Source: Chitinophaga agrisoli (GTDB taxonomy: Bacteria; Bacteroidota; Bacteroidia; Chitinophagales; Chitinophagaceae). Taken from it: a stretch of 64,000 bases of DNA. Location of the stretch: NCBI RefSeq assembly GCF_008386695.1, contig NZ_VUOC01000001.1, positions 1,090,347 to 1,154,346 of the forward strand, written 5' to 3'. The notes under the pieces were generated by a model. It was not told the origin of the DNA. It was given only the letters and a program-made list of their open reading frames with translations, and did no database searches. Made by a program: the position numbers and the translations under genes. Shown one piece after another: positions 44,691-52,527 of this stretch (position 1 is the stretch's first letter; each line of letters starts with the position of its first letter).

Positions 44691-45158
44691 ATGAGTCACA
44701 ATTTGAATATTGACAAACTAGATCTTCAGATCATCAGTGAGATGATGAATAACGCAGAGATCTCCTATGCCGATCTGGGGAAGAAACTGTTTGTTTCCGG
44801 CGGCACTATCCACGTAAGAATGAAGAAATTACAAGAACTGGGTATTGTTAAAGGTACAAAATTACATGTAGATTTAAAAATGATCGGGTATGACGTAATT
44901 GCCTTTATAGGCATCTACCTGGAGAAAAGCTCCATGTATGATACCGTTGCAAAAGAGCTGCGGAAGATACCTGAAATGGTGCGCCTGAACTATACCACAG
45001 GCAGCTACAGCATGTTTGCGGAAATTATCTGTAAAGATATCACACAGCTCCGCAGGATACTCCACGATGAATTACAGAAGATCAAAGGAATAGAAAGGAC
45101 AGAGACCCTGATTTCACTGGAAGAGAGCTTTTACCGTACTATCAACGTTGTGGAATAA
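44691..45158 (+). CDS. Lrp/AsnC family transcriptional regulator
   Basis: The 155-residue protein has an N-terminal winged helix-turn-helix (LDLQIISEMMNNAEISYADL, then SGGTIHVRMKKLQELGIVKG) and a C-terminal AsnC/RAM ligand-binding domain (VIAFIGIYLEKSS, YTTGSYSMFAEIICKD). Family members form octamers that respond to amino acids. This form, with GGTIHVRMKKL in the recognition helix, is strongly conserved in Bacteroidota. It is divergently transcribed from the unusual tRNA-like gene, which it could regulate (inference from layout only). Confidence 0.93.
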   Translation: MSHNLNIDKLDLQIISEMMNNAEISYADLGKKLFVSGGTIHVRMKKLQELGIVKGTKLHVDLKMIGYDVIAFIGIYLEKSSMYDTVAKELRKIPEMVRLNYTTGSYSMFAEIICKDITQLRRILHDELQKIKGIERTETLISLEESFYRTINVVE

Positions 45159-45220
45159 TCAGTAGCATTCACGCATAGATACCTCATAAAACATCAAAAG
45201 CGTTCCGCGTACTTAAAGCA

Positions 45221-45910
45221 TTATTCATTCATAAATCGCTGTATAAGTGTGGCCACCAGTGCTGCATCCACCTTTTCAATGGGGTGAGGCGTATTGGGCA
45301 GCACCGCCAGCCGGCCGTCTGGCTGGGCCTTGTATACATCTACTGTTTCCTGGAGGCTTACCATCTGGTCCCGGTCGCCCAACATGAGCAGGGTAGGGGT
45401 GCTTATTTCCGCATAATCCGTGGGCTTTAGCAATGGCTGCCGTCCCAGTTCCTGCATCAGCGCCGCAGTGGACCGTAGCACCTGTTTCCAGTCCGCGGGC
45501 GCATGCCGCTCCTGCAGTGCTTTGGCAAAAGCTGGCACTTTTTGTTCGATCACGGCGGCGTCCAGCATCTTTACCTCTTTGGCGGCGGTAGCTGCATCCC
45601 AGTGGTATTTGGTGCCCAGCGTTATTACCCGGCTCACGCGCAACGGGTAATGCCGCGCCAGGTACATAGCCACATAACCACCCATACTGTAACCGAATAT
45701 AGGCACGGCCGGCAGGCCATGGCTTTCCAGGTAATGCAGCACATCCTTTGCCAGCAGCGGAATGCTCAGGTCCGCTTCCGCGGCGGGCGCATCTCCATGA
45801 CCGCTGAAATTAAGGGTATGCACTTTGTAGTGTTTTGCTAATATGGAACCGGTGGTATCCAGCTGCGCTTTGGTGCCCAGCGCGCCGTGCAGTAGTAGGA
45901 TGGGGTGCAT
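45221..45910 (-). CDS. Alpha/beta hydrolase
   Basis: The 229-residue cytoplasmic protein has the oxyanion region LLLHGALGTKAQL, the nucleophile elbow GYSMGGYVA (Ser), the acid in LMLGDRDQMVS (Asp) and the base in NTPHPIEKV (His), so the catalytic triad is intact. Length and motifs fit the small MenH/BioH-like esterase group, but no substrate can be named. Start is the ATG at 45910. It is convergent with the AsnC-type regulator and has no operon partner. Confidence 0.9.
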   Translation of the reverse strand: MHPILLLHGALGTKAQLDTTGSILAKHYKVHTLNFSGHGDAPAAEADLSIPLLAKDVLHYLESHGLPAVPIFGYSMGGYVAMYLARHYPLRVSRVITLGTKYHWDAATAAKEVKMLDAAVIEQKVPAFAKALQERHAPADWKQVLRSTAALMQELGRQPLLKPTDYAEISTPTLLMLGDRDQMVSLQETVDVYKAQPDGRLAVLPNTPHPIEKVDAALVATLIQRFMNE

Positions 45911-46074
45911 ATCGGATGCAGTTTTAGCTTTTTATTTGAGGTTTTTTTGTTAAGTTTGCAAAATACGTTCACTTCACAGCAAAGTACACTTTATTCCTTA
46001 CTTTGTTTCTTCGCGTAAAGTTGACTTAATAATCCGTAAAAATTGTTGTTTTTAATATCCAGACAATTCAGCTA

Positions 46075-46791
46075 ATGGAATACAATACCACACGTAATCA
46101 TTTGATAATGAAGGAGTATGGCAGGAATATCCAAAAAATGATAGAATACCTGCTCAGCATCGAGGATACAGACGTACGTCAGGGTCAGGCCATGGCTTTA
46201 ATAGAGCTGATGGGCACCCTTAACCCCCACTTAAGGAATGTAGAGGATTTCAGGCACAAGCTCTGGGATCACCTGTTCCTGATCTCTGATTTTAAACTGA
46301 ATGTAGAATCCCCTTATCCCATACCTACCGCCGAAACTTTGAAGTATAAGCCGGAAAGACTGCCTTATCCTAAAAGATATCCCAAGCTGCGGCACTTTGG
46401 TAAAAACCTGGAGATGGTGATCGATAAAGCCCTGCACGAAGAGAATCCGGAAAAGAAAGAAGGCTTTACCCAAACTGTTGGCAACTACATGAAGCTGGCT
46501 TATAGCAACTGGCATAAGGAAAGCGTACATGATGATGCCGTAAAATCAGAGCTGAATACCATTACAGCTGGCCAGCTGGAATACCATCCTGGTGGTGGTA
46601 GCAAGCAGGCGGTGGTTGAATCCGGCAGCTTTACCGCTGGCGGCGAATTTCACCGTACCCCCAGCAGCGGTGGTAGCAGCATGAAGCGGAAATCCTACCA
46701 GCAGAATAAGTTCAAGAGTGGTGGCGGTAGCAGCAATGGTAAATCAAATAAGCACAGCAACAATAAATACAACAAAAACAGGAACAAGTGA
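46075..46791 (+). CDS. DUF4290 family protein
   Basis: The 238-residue protein has a conserved N-terminal two-thirds (MEYNTTRNHLIMKEYGRNIQ, NPHLRNVEDFRHKLWDHLF, PYPKRYPKLRHFGKNLE). After it comes a low-complexity tail of about 65 residues rich in Gly, Ser, Asn and Lys, likely disordered and basic. DUF4290 is restricted to Bacteroidota and nearly always lies upstream of murA, as here, with a 4-bp GTGA overlap. That conserved link suggests a role in cell-wall synthesis or its regulation, but no activity is known. Confidence 0.9.
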   Translation: MEYNTTRNHLIMKEYGRNIQKMIEYLLSIEDTDVRQGQAMALIELMGTLNPHLRNVEDFRHKLWDHLFLISDFKLNVESPYPIPTAETLKYKPERLPYPKRYPKLRHFGKNLEMVIDKALHEENPEKKEGFTQTVGNYMKLAYSNWHKESVHDDAVKSELNTITAGQLEYHPGGGSKQAVVESGSFTAGGEFHRTPSSGGSSMKRKSYQQNKFKSGGGSSNGKSNKHSNNKYNKNRNK

Positions 46792-48101
46792 GCAGTGCTT
46801 TCGAAGTAAGAGGCGGCCACCGCCTTAAAGGGGAAATTGTGCCCCAGGGTGCCAAAAACGAAGCTTTACAGATCATCAGCGCCGTATTGCTCACACCGGA
46901 AAAAGTAACCATCAGTAACATACCGGATATCCTGGATGTGAACCTGCTGATAGAGTTGCTGGGCGATATAGGCGTAGCAATAAACCGCCTTACCCGCGAT
47001 ACCTGCGAATTTACCGCTGCAAATATTGATATGGCCTATCTCCAGAGCCCGGAATTCAAAAAGAAATCCGGCAGGCTCCGTGGATCGGTAATGATCGCCG
47101 GCCCGCTTCTGGCGCGCTATGGCAGGGCTTATATACCCAAGCCCGGTGGCGATAAGATAGGCCGCCGCCGCCTGGATACGCATATCATCGGTTTTGAGAA
47201 GCTGGGCGTAAATTTCGTATACGATACAGACGATAATTTCTTCCGCCTGGAAGCTGGCGACGGGGGCTTAAAAGGCACTTATATGTTGCTGGATGAGCCT
47301 TCTGTGACCGGCACGGCCAATATCATCATGGCCGCCGTAATGGCAAAAGGCGTTACCACCATCTATAATGCTGCCTGTGAGCCCTATATACAGCAGCTTT
47401 GCAAGATGCTGAACAGTATGGGCGCTAAGATCAGCGGGGTAGGCTCTAACCTTATTTCCATAGAAGGGGTTACCTCCCTGACCGGCTGCAGCCACAGCAT
47501 GTTGCCGGATATGATCGAAATAGGCTCCTTTATTGGCCTGGCTGCCATGACCCAGAGCGAGATCACCATCCGCAATGCGGGCGTGGAGCACCTGGGCATT
47601 ATCCCGGAAAAATTCCGGCAGCTGGGTATCCAGCTGGAGCTGCAAGGCAATGATATCTATATTCCCGCACAGGATTCTTACGAAATACAGACTTTCCTGG
47701 ATGGTTCCATCCTTACCGTATATGATCATCCCTGGCCCGGTTTTACGCCGGACCTGTTAAGTATTGTGCTGGTGGTGGCCACTCAGGCCAAAGGCAGCGT
47801 GATGATCCATCAGAAGATGTTCGAGAGCCGTCTGTTCTTTGTGGATAAGCTCATCGATATGGGCGCACAGATCGTGTTATGCGATCCCCACCGCGCCGTA
47901 GTGATAGGCCTGGGCCGGCAGCATTTGCTGCGCGGTATCACCATGTCATCACCGGATATACGCGCCGGCGTGGCCCTGCTCATCGCGGCCCTCAGCGCGG
48001 AAGGTAAAAGCACTATCCAGAACATTGAACAGATAGACCGCGGTTACCAGTATATTGATGAAAGGCTCAGGAAACTGGGCGCAGACATAAAGAGAGTGTA
48101 A
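46788..48101 (+). CDS. murA: UDP-N-acetylglucosamine 1-carboxyvinyltransferase (Asp-type active site)
   Basis: The 437-residue enzyme transfers enolpyruvate from PEP to UDP-GlcNAc, the first committed step of peptidoglycan synthesis. The family core is complete: PQGAKNEALQIISA with the conserved Lys-Asn, LRGSVMIAGPLLARYG, and later HLGIIPEKFRQLG. The active-site loop reads PKPGGDKIGRRRLDTH, so residue 122 is Asp where Escherichia coli has Cys115. A Cys-to-Asp change at this site is known to give intrinsic fosfomycin resistance while preserving catalysis. It uses a GTG start overlapping the DUF4290 stop. Confidence 0.96.
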   Translation: MSSAFEVRGGHRLKGEIVPQGAKNEALQIISAVLLTPEKVTISNIPDILDVNLLIELLGDIGVAINRLTRDTCEFTAANIDMAYLQSPEFKKKSGRLRGSVMIAGPLLARYGRAYIPKPGGDKIGRRRLDTHIIGFEKLGVNFVYDTDDNFFRLEAGDGGLKGTYMLLDEPSVTGTANIIMAAVMAKGVTTIYNAACEPYIQQLCKMLNSMGAKISGVGSNLISIEGVTSLTGCSHSMLPDMIEIGSFIGLAAMTQSEITIRNAGVEHLGIIPEKFRQLGIQLELQGNDIYIPAQDSYEIQTFLDGSILTVYDHPWPGFTPDLLSIVLVVATQAKGSVMIHQKMFESRLFFVDKLIDMGAQIVLCDPHRAVVIGLGRQHLLRGITMSSPDIRAGVALLIAALSAEGKSTIQNIEQIDRGYQYIDERLRKLGADIKRV

Positions 48102-48104
48102 AAC

Positions 48105-48303
48105 AGCGGTTAGGGGTTAGCTGTTAGCATTTAGGGATTGACCGCAAGTTTATTGCAGACCGCTGAAAGCTAATAGCTAACACCAACCTACCAACGACTA
48201 ACAATTAATAACCGCCACCGCTGAAAGCTGTTATATACAGCCATCAGCTAAAAGCTAACGGCTATTGCTAAAAGCTAACCGCTAAAGGCTACGCAGCTAA
48301 CTT
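48105..48303. repeat. Complex palindrome of 7-bp GCTAAnn words
   Basis: Almost the whole murA-gmk gap consists of words such as GCTAAAA, GCTAACG, GCTAACC, GCTAAAG. AGCGGTTAG (48105-48113) pairs with CTAACCGCT (48275-48283), and GGTTAGCTGTTAGC (48115-48128) pairs imperfectly with GCTAATAGCTAACACC (48169-48184). GCTAAAAGCTAAC occurs twice 20 bp apart (48247 and 48267). A GCTGT/ACAGC hairpin is nested. The same word family follows uvrD at 57598-57800. Confidence 0.75.
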
Positions 48304-48308
48304 AACGC

Positions 48309-48875
48309 ATGTCATTGGAGAAGATCATCATCATCACTGCCCCCTCTGGTGCAGGGAAAACTACCATCGTAAAAAAATTATTAGCGGAAATGCCACAGCT
48401 GGCATTTTCCATCTCCGCCAGCACCCGTCAGCCCCGCGGTAATGAAGTGCATGGTAAGGATTATTATTTCCTGAGTACAGACGAGTTTCACCAGAAAATA
48501 GAGGAACATGCTTTTGCGGAGTATGAAATGGTGTATGCCGGTAAATATTATGGCACACTGAAAAGCGAGCTGCAACGCATCTGGGACAATCAGCAGGTGC
48601 CCCTGGTGGATATTGATGTAAAAGGCGCCCTGTCCATAAAGGAAACCTATCACCAGGCCGCCCTCAGCATCTTTATAGAGCCGCCATCCCTGGAAGCGCT
48701 GCGGGTACGCCTCAGTGAGCGTGGTACGGAAACAAAGGATTCCCTGGAGGAACGCCTGGCCAAAGCCCGCTATGAATTGTCCTTTTCCCACGAATTTGAT
48801 GAGATTGTTGTGAACGATGAGCTGGAAAAAGCATACGCCGCCGTAAAAGCGCTGGTGCTTGCTTTTATCGGCTAA
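48309..48875 (+). CDS. gmk: Guanylate kinase
   Basis: The 188-residue enzyme phosphorylates GMP to GDP with ATP. P-loop TAPSGAGKTTIVKKLL at residues 9-24, GMP-binding STRQPRGNEVHGKDYYF, FAEYEMVYAGKYYGTLKSEL and the lid region RLSERGTETKDSLEERLAKA are all conserved. Length is normal. Start is the ATG at 48309, preceded directly by the GCTAAnn palindrome, so the leader of this essential gene is repeat-derived. Confidence 0.97.
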   Translation: MSLEKIIIITAPSGAGKTTIVKKLLAEMPQLAFSISASTRQPRGNEVHGKDYYFLSTDEFHQKIEEHAFAEYEMVYAGKYYGTLKSELQRIWDNQQVPLVDIDVKGALSIKETYHQAALSIFIEPPSLEALRVRLSERGTETKDSLEERLAKARYELSFSHEFDEIVVNDELEKAYAAVKALVLAFIG

Positions 48876-48976
48876 ACATATTGAATGGCAGCCGATAGCC
48901 CTGGCGTAGTAATTGCTGGGGCATAACCTCAAATAACAGTGAACCGTACGTCGCTGCCATCTGTTAAAAAAAACTT

Positions 48977-48984
48977 TATATTTG
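48977..48984 (+). promoter_or_regulatory. -7 promoter element TATATTTG (CNNM/CorC gene)
   Basis: The exact TAnnTTTG match is 5 nt before the ATG at 48990. The predicted start point coincides with the start codon, so the mRNA would be leaderless. The in-frame ATG-like start at 48939 lies upstream of this promoter. Confidence 0.6.
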
Positions 48985-48989
48985 TTCTA

Positions 48990-50246
48990 ATGGACAGTTA
49001 TACCATCTTTATTTTGGTTTTTCTGGTACTACTGGCCGGCTTCTTTGCAGGCCTGGAGACAGCCTTCGCTAATCTGAACAAGCTCAGTATAGAGCTTAAG
49101 AAAAAGCAGGGCAGGTCTACCGGCAAGATCCTGGCTAGTTTTAATGAAAACCCCTCCCGCTTCCTGGCTACCAGCTTACTGGGCCTGGGCATTGTAATGG
49201 TGATCTACGGCATCCTGTTTGCCGGCATCTTCCAGCCCCTCTGGGATGCAGTGGTAGCCCCCACCTATCAGCCTTTTTTGCTGTTTATGGAAATATTGGT
49301 GGCCACTTTCCTGGTGTTATTCCTGGGCTTTTTTATTCCCCGGGCCGTATTCCGCTCCCGCCCGGAGGGTTTGCTGAGCTTTTTCGCCTTACCGGTTTCC
49401 GTTATATCTAAACCCTTGTATGTAATAGGTAATCTGCTGGTATCTATTTCTGAATGGATCCTCAAATACCTGTTCAATGTAAGGATCATAGAAAACAGGC
49501 CCTCTTTTGCCCGGGTGGATGTGGAGCACTTCATCCGCCAGTCGCAGCAGCATTTTGCAGAGAACCAGGAGCTGAATACAGAGCTGTTTGAGAATGCGTT
49601 GTCCCTGGCCCATGTAAAGATCCGCGGCTGCCTGATACCGCGTAAAGAGATAGAAGCCCTGGAGATCATCAGCCCCATCTCTGAGGCGCGCCGCAAATTC
49701 ATGGAAACAAAGCTTTCCAAGATCATCATCTACGAAAGTACCATAGATAATATCCTGGGTTACATACACCAACTGGATATGTTCAAGAACCCGGCGGATA
49801 TTCCGGCCATTATCCATCCCATTATGGTGGTGCCGGAAACCATGAGCGCCATTGACCTGCTCAGCAAATTCAACAAAGAACGCAAAAGTATTGCGTGGGT
49901 GGTGGATGAGTTTGGAGGCACCGCTGGTATTGTGACCATAGAGGACGTGCTGGAAGAGATCTTTGGTGAAATAAAGGATGAGCACGACGTGGAGGAGTTT
50001 GTAGAAAAGCAGATTGCAGAGAAAGAATATATTTTTTCCGGCCGCCTGGAGCTGGACTACCTGAACGAGCGTTACAATTTCGACTTCCCGGAAGACGAGA
50101 GCGAAACGCTGTCCGGTTATATCATCAATCACCATGAAACCATCCCCAGGCTTAAGGAGCGCATTATTATCGACGACTACGAGTTTGACGTGCTCAACGT
50201 GACAGACACCCGTATCGAGATGGTGAAAATGAAGATCCTGGGCTAG
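48990..50246 (+). CDS. CNNM/CorC (hemolysin C-like) family protein
   Basis: From the ATG at 48990 the protein has 418 residues. An N-terminal DUF21 membrane domain (about 1-160, four helices, with LAGFFAGLETAFANLNKLS) is followed by two CBS domains at about 190-310 (IRGCLIPRKEIEAL, HPIMVVPETMSAIDLL, AWVVDEFGGTAGIVTIED). A CorC/HlyC C-terminal domain follows (YIFSGRLELDYLNERY). Relatives take part in magnesium or cobalt efflux, and in Bacteroidota a homolog is associated with gliding (GldE). GldE identity is possible but not shown by the neighbourhood. Confidence 0.9.
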   Translation: MDSYTIFILVFLVLLAGFFAGLETAFANLNKLSIELKKKQGRSTGKILASFNENPSRFLATSLLGLGIVMVIYGILFAGIFQPLWDAVVAPTYQPFLLFMEILVATFLVLFLGFFIPRAVFRSRPEGLLSFFALPVSVISKPLYVIGNLLVSISEWILKYLFNVRIIENRPSFARVDVEHFIRQSQQHFAENQELNTELFENALSLAHVKIRGCLIPRKEIEALEIISPISEARRKFMETKLSKIIIYESTIDNILGYIHQLDMFKNPADIPAIIHPIMVVPETMSAIDLLSKFNKERKSIAWVVDEFGGTAGIVTIEDVLEEIFGEIKDEHDVEEFVEKQIAEKEYIFSGRLELDYLNERYNFDFPEDESETLSGYIINHHETIPRLKERIIIDDYEFDVLNVTDTRIEMVKMKILG

Positions 50247-50315
50247 AATAAGGGTAGTATAAGAGACAAAAAACTACTTATCCTGGTAAAAGATCAAAAG
50301 AAAAAAAAGTTGTCC

Positions 50316-50347
50316 TTGACATTGTTCGAAAATTTTTAATATATTTG
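50316..50347 (+). promoter_or_regulatory. Strong promoter TTG-N21-TATATTTG with no obvious ORF downstream
   Basis: TTG (50316-50318) and TATATTTG (50340-50347) are separated by 21 nt of AT-rich DNA, and both match the Bacteroidota -33/-7 consensus. The next coding start (tatC) is 695 nt away, has its own -7 element at 50990, and a terminator lies in between. Confidence 0.75.
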
Positions 50348-50351
50348 CATC

Positions 50352-50717
50352 GTCAAACGCAAGGAAAGCTTGCAAAATCGATTTAGGAACCGTTTGCTAA
50401 ATCGATTTAAAAAAAAAGTAGTAGGAATTTAACACGGATTTTATACATTTGCTATAAATGATGTAACACTATTATTTGATTTTTGTTAAAGGGTTGTAAA
50501 AAATATTGTTACAACATTGGTAATAAAATAATTCTTTCTATTTTTGTGATAGAAATTTAGACGCAACCAGAGATAAAACTTATTTTGAAAGCTTGCCATC
50601 AATCGAATAAGCAGCAGATCTGGAAGCAGAAGACATTCTCGAATTCAACTTTTTTGGGGTTAACAAACAATGGATGAAAGGCCGGCTCTTGATTCTTCTT
50701 GGGCTGGCTCTTTTTTT
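50352..50717 (+). ncRNA. Putative structured non-coding RNA, about 365 nt
   Basis: The transcript is bounded by the promoter at 50316-50347 and the terminator at 50680-50717. The 5' end is rich in local structure: CAAACG (50354-50359) can pair with CGTTTG (50391-50396), GCAAG (50359-50363) with CTTGC (50369-50373), and AAATCGATTTA (50375-50385) with TAAATCGATTT (50398-50408) as a perfect 11-bp stem. The middle is very AT-rich. No frame longer than a few codons starts in it except a 41-codon one at 50670 that runs through the terminator and is probably spurious. No known RNA family was recognised; it is not recognisably RNase P RNA, tmRNA or SRP RNA. Confidence 0.5.
50680..50717 (+). terminator. 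Terminator of the putative non-coding RNA
   Basis: GGCCGGCTC (50680-50688) pairs with GGGCTGGCT (50701-50709) using G-U pairs, with a 12-nt loop and seven T (50711-50717). Confidence 0.7.
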
Positions 50718-50828
50718 GTACCTATATCAGCGTCTCTTTTCCCCAGATTCCTCATATTCCGTTTAATATCCGTTTTTCATACCTGTTCAGCTTAGCTTCC
50801 GTCATTCACCTGCACACCGGACAATTCA

Positions 50829-50931
50829 CTGCATCTGCACATTAGCACATTAACCCTGTCCTGCCGGCGCTGCCATCCAATCCTCCATATGCCCATGCCT
50901 CATCCTCCACCCATCAGCACATCTGCACGTT
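50829..50931. repeat. Degenerate ATGTGCTA-type words in a C-rich stretch
   Basis: Two clusters (50829-50853 and 50912-50931), read on the minus strand, give ATGTGCTA, ATGTGCAG and ACGTGCAG, ATGTGCTG. They are in the same orientation and separated by a G-poor, C-rich segment. It looks like a decayed member of the family at 21314 and 54103. Nothing else is recognised between 50718 and the tatC promoter. Confidence 0.5.
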
Positions 50932-50989
50932 ACAACATCCGCATACCGGCCCCCCATCTATTTTTTCCATTTTCCTTTCCACCTTTCTA

Positions 50990-50997
50990 TATATTTG
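50990..50997 (+). promoter_or_regulatory. -7 promoter element TATATTTG (tatC)
   Basis: Exact TAnnTTTG match 44 nt before the tatC ATG; the leader would be about 40 nt. No good -33 TTG is visible in the pyrimidine-rich sequence upstream. Confidence 0.55.
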
Positions 50998-51041
50998 TGA
51001 TCTTGAATTGGTAATAATTCTACACTGATCTATTTGGTACA

Positions 51042-51902
51042 ATGTTTAAGAAGATTTTTGCGAATAACAGCAACAAGGCAGAAATGTCTTTTTTCGACCA
51101 CCTGGAGGACCTGCGCTGGCATATTATCAGATCAGTGGTGGCTATCATGGTGTTCAGCATATTTGGTTTTGTATACACCAAGGAAATATTGGATAATGTG
51201 ATCTTTGGGCCCACAAACGCCGATTTCCCCTCTTATATAGTGATGTGTAAGTTCAGCCACCTGGTTGGGCTGGGCGATAAGATGTGTATTACGCCGGTAA
51301 AGGTGCAATTTCAGAACTTTAAGATGGCGGGGCAGATCATGCTGCAGTTTAAACTGGCATTCATCCTGGGGCTGGTACTGGCCTTCCCGTATATCTTCTG
51401 GGAGTTCTGGCGTTTTATCAAACCAGCCTTAAAGGAGCGCGAGCTGCGCGGCGCCCGGGGCGTTATCTTCTGGGTATCTTTCCAGTTCTTCCTGGGTATC
51501 GCTTTCAGCTATTTCCTGATGGCCCCCTTCACCATTAACTTCCTGGCCGGTTATACGGTAACGGATAAGGCAGTGAACCAGTTCTTCCTGGATGACTACT
51601 TCTCCCTGATGACACAGATCATACTGGGTATGGGCGTATTATTCGAGCTCCCCATCCTCGTATTCTTCCTCACCAAGATCGGCCTCATAACGCCGGATTT
51701 CATGCGCGCCTACCGCCGCCATGCGATTGTGGTGATACTGGTGCTGGCGGCCGTTATTACGCCGCCGGATGTGGTGGATCAGCTGATCGTATTTACGCCG
51801 CTGTATTTGCTCTATGAAATCAGTATCTTTATATCCCGGAAGGCGCTGCGCGAAATGGACGAGAAAGAGAAACACCCGGTAGTAGAAGAAGAATGGTCCT
51901 AG
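51042..51902 (+). CDS. tatC: Sec-independent protein translocase TatC
   Basis: The 286-residue inner-membrane protein recognises twin-arginine signal peptides and exports folded proteins with TatA. Six helices are visible. The N-terminal MSFFDHLEDLRWHIIRSVVA contains the conserved HLxELR-like motif (HLEDLRW). FPYIFWEFWRFIKPALKERE and ELPILVFFLTKIGLI are family hallmarks. The loop after helix 1 is longer than in Escherichia coli (about 45 residues, with Cys in VMCKFSHLVG and KMCITP). No tatA gene is adjacent. rpiB follows after 24 bp. Confidence 0.95.
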   Translation: MFKKIFANNSNKAEMSFFDHLEDLRWHIIRSVVAIMVFSIFGFVYTKEILDNVIFGPTNADFPSYIVMCKFSHLVGLGDKMCITPVKVQFQNFKMAGQIMLQFKLAFILGLVLAFPYIFWEFWRFIKPALKERELRGARGVIFWVSFQFFLGIAFSYFLMAPFTINFLAGYTVTDKAVNQFFLDDYFSLMTQIILGMGVLFELPILVFFLTKIGLITPDFMRAYRRHAIVVILVLAAVITPPDVVDQLIVFTPLYLLYEISIFISRKALREMDEKEKHPVVEEEWS

Positions 51903-51926
51903 TGATCTGTAAACAGAGAAACTGAT

Positions 51927-52388
51927 ATGCAACATCCCGCATTATTTAATCTATCGTTGCCGGTAGCCGTAGGCTCTGACCACGCCGGCTTTGAATATAA
52001 GGAGGAGATCATTTCCTACCTGGAAGCAAAAGGTATACAGGTAAAGGATTTTGGAGCCTGGTCAAAAGATTCCGCAGATTATCCTGATTACGCACACCCG
52101 GTAGCCACCGCGGTAGAAAGGGAAGAAGTAGCTTTTGGTATATTGGTATGCGGCAGCGCCAACGGCGTAGCCATCACCGCCAATAAACACCAGGGCGTAC
52201 GCGCCGCTATCTGCTGGGGCGAGGAGCTGGCCAGGCTGGCCCGTGGTCATAATGAGGCCAACGTTATCTGCATACCGGCCCGTTTTGTAGACACGGCCGT
52301 TGCCAAACAGATGGTGGATGTGTTTATCAACACACCCTTTGAAGGGGGCCGCCATGAGAACAGGGTTCGTAAGATCGCCTGTTTATAA
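51927..52388 (+). CDS. rpiB: Ribose 5-phosphate isomerase B
   Basis: The 153-residue enzyme interconverts ribose 5-phosphate and ribulose 5-phosphate in the pentose phosphate pathway. VAVGSDHAGFEYKEEI, DFGAWSKDSADYPDYAHPVA, the active-site FGILVCGSANGVAITANKH (with Cys) and RGHNEANVICIPARF are conserved. There is a short N-terminal extension before PVAVGSDH. It is probably co-transcribed with tatC. A terminator follows at 52472. Confidence 0.96.
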   Translation: MQHPALFNLSLPVAVGSDHAGFEYKEEIISYLEAKGIQVKDFGAWSKDSADYPDYAHPVATAVEREEVAFGILVCGSANGVAITANKHQGVRAAICWGEELARLARGHNEANVICIPARFVDTAVAKQMVDVFINTPFEGGRHENRVRKIACL

Positions 52389-52471
52389 CACCATCAGAAC
52401 ATTATACAGCGCTATAGATGCAGCCAGAGAAGTGAAGACAGGATATGCGCTACGCATAATAAGAATTTATT

Positions 52472-52512
52472 AAGCCGGGAAGAGAATGCGCTGTCTCCCC
52501 CGGCTTTTACTT
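52472..52512 (+). terminator. Rho-independent terminator after rpiB
   Basis: AAGCCGGG (52472-52479) pairs with CCCGGCTT (52499-52506), extended by GAG/CTC inside the stem, followed by a T-rich run. Confidence 0.8.
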
Positions 52513-52527
52513 TTTTAATCTGATACT

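Noticed and set aside
48105-48303. CRISPR array
   Set aside because: The GCTAAnn units are about 7 bp and contiguous, with no 24-40-bp repeats separated by unique spacers, and no cas genes are present.
50670-50795. 41-codon frame starting MDERPALDSSW at the end of the putative RNA
   Set aside because: It reads through a rho-independent terminator and looks unlike a protein-coding sequence. I treat it as chance, although a leader peptide cannot be fully excluded.
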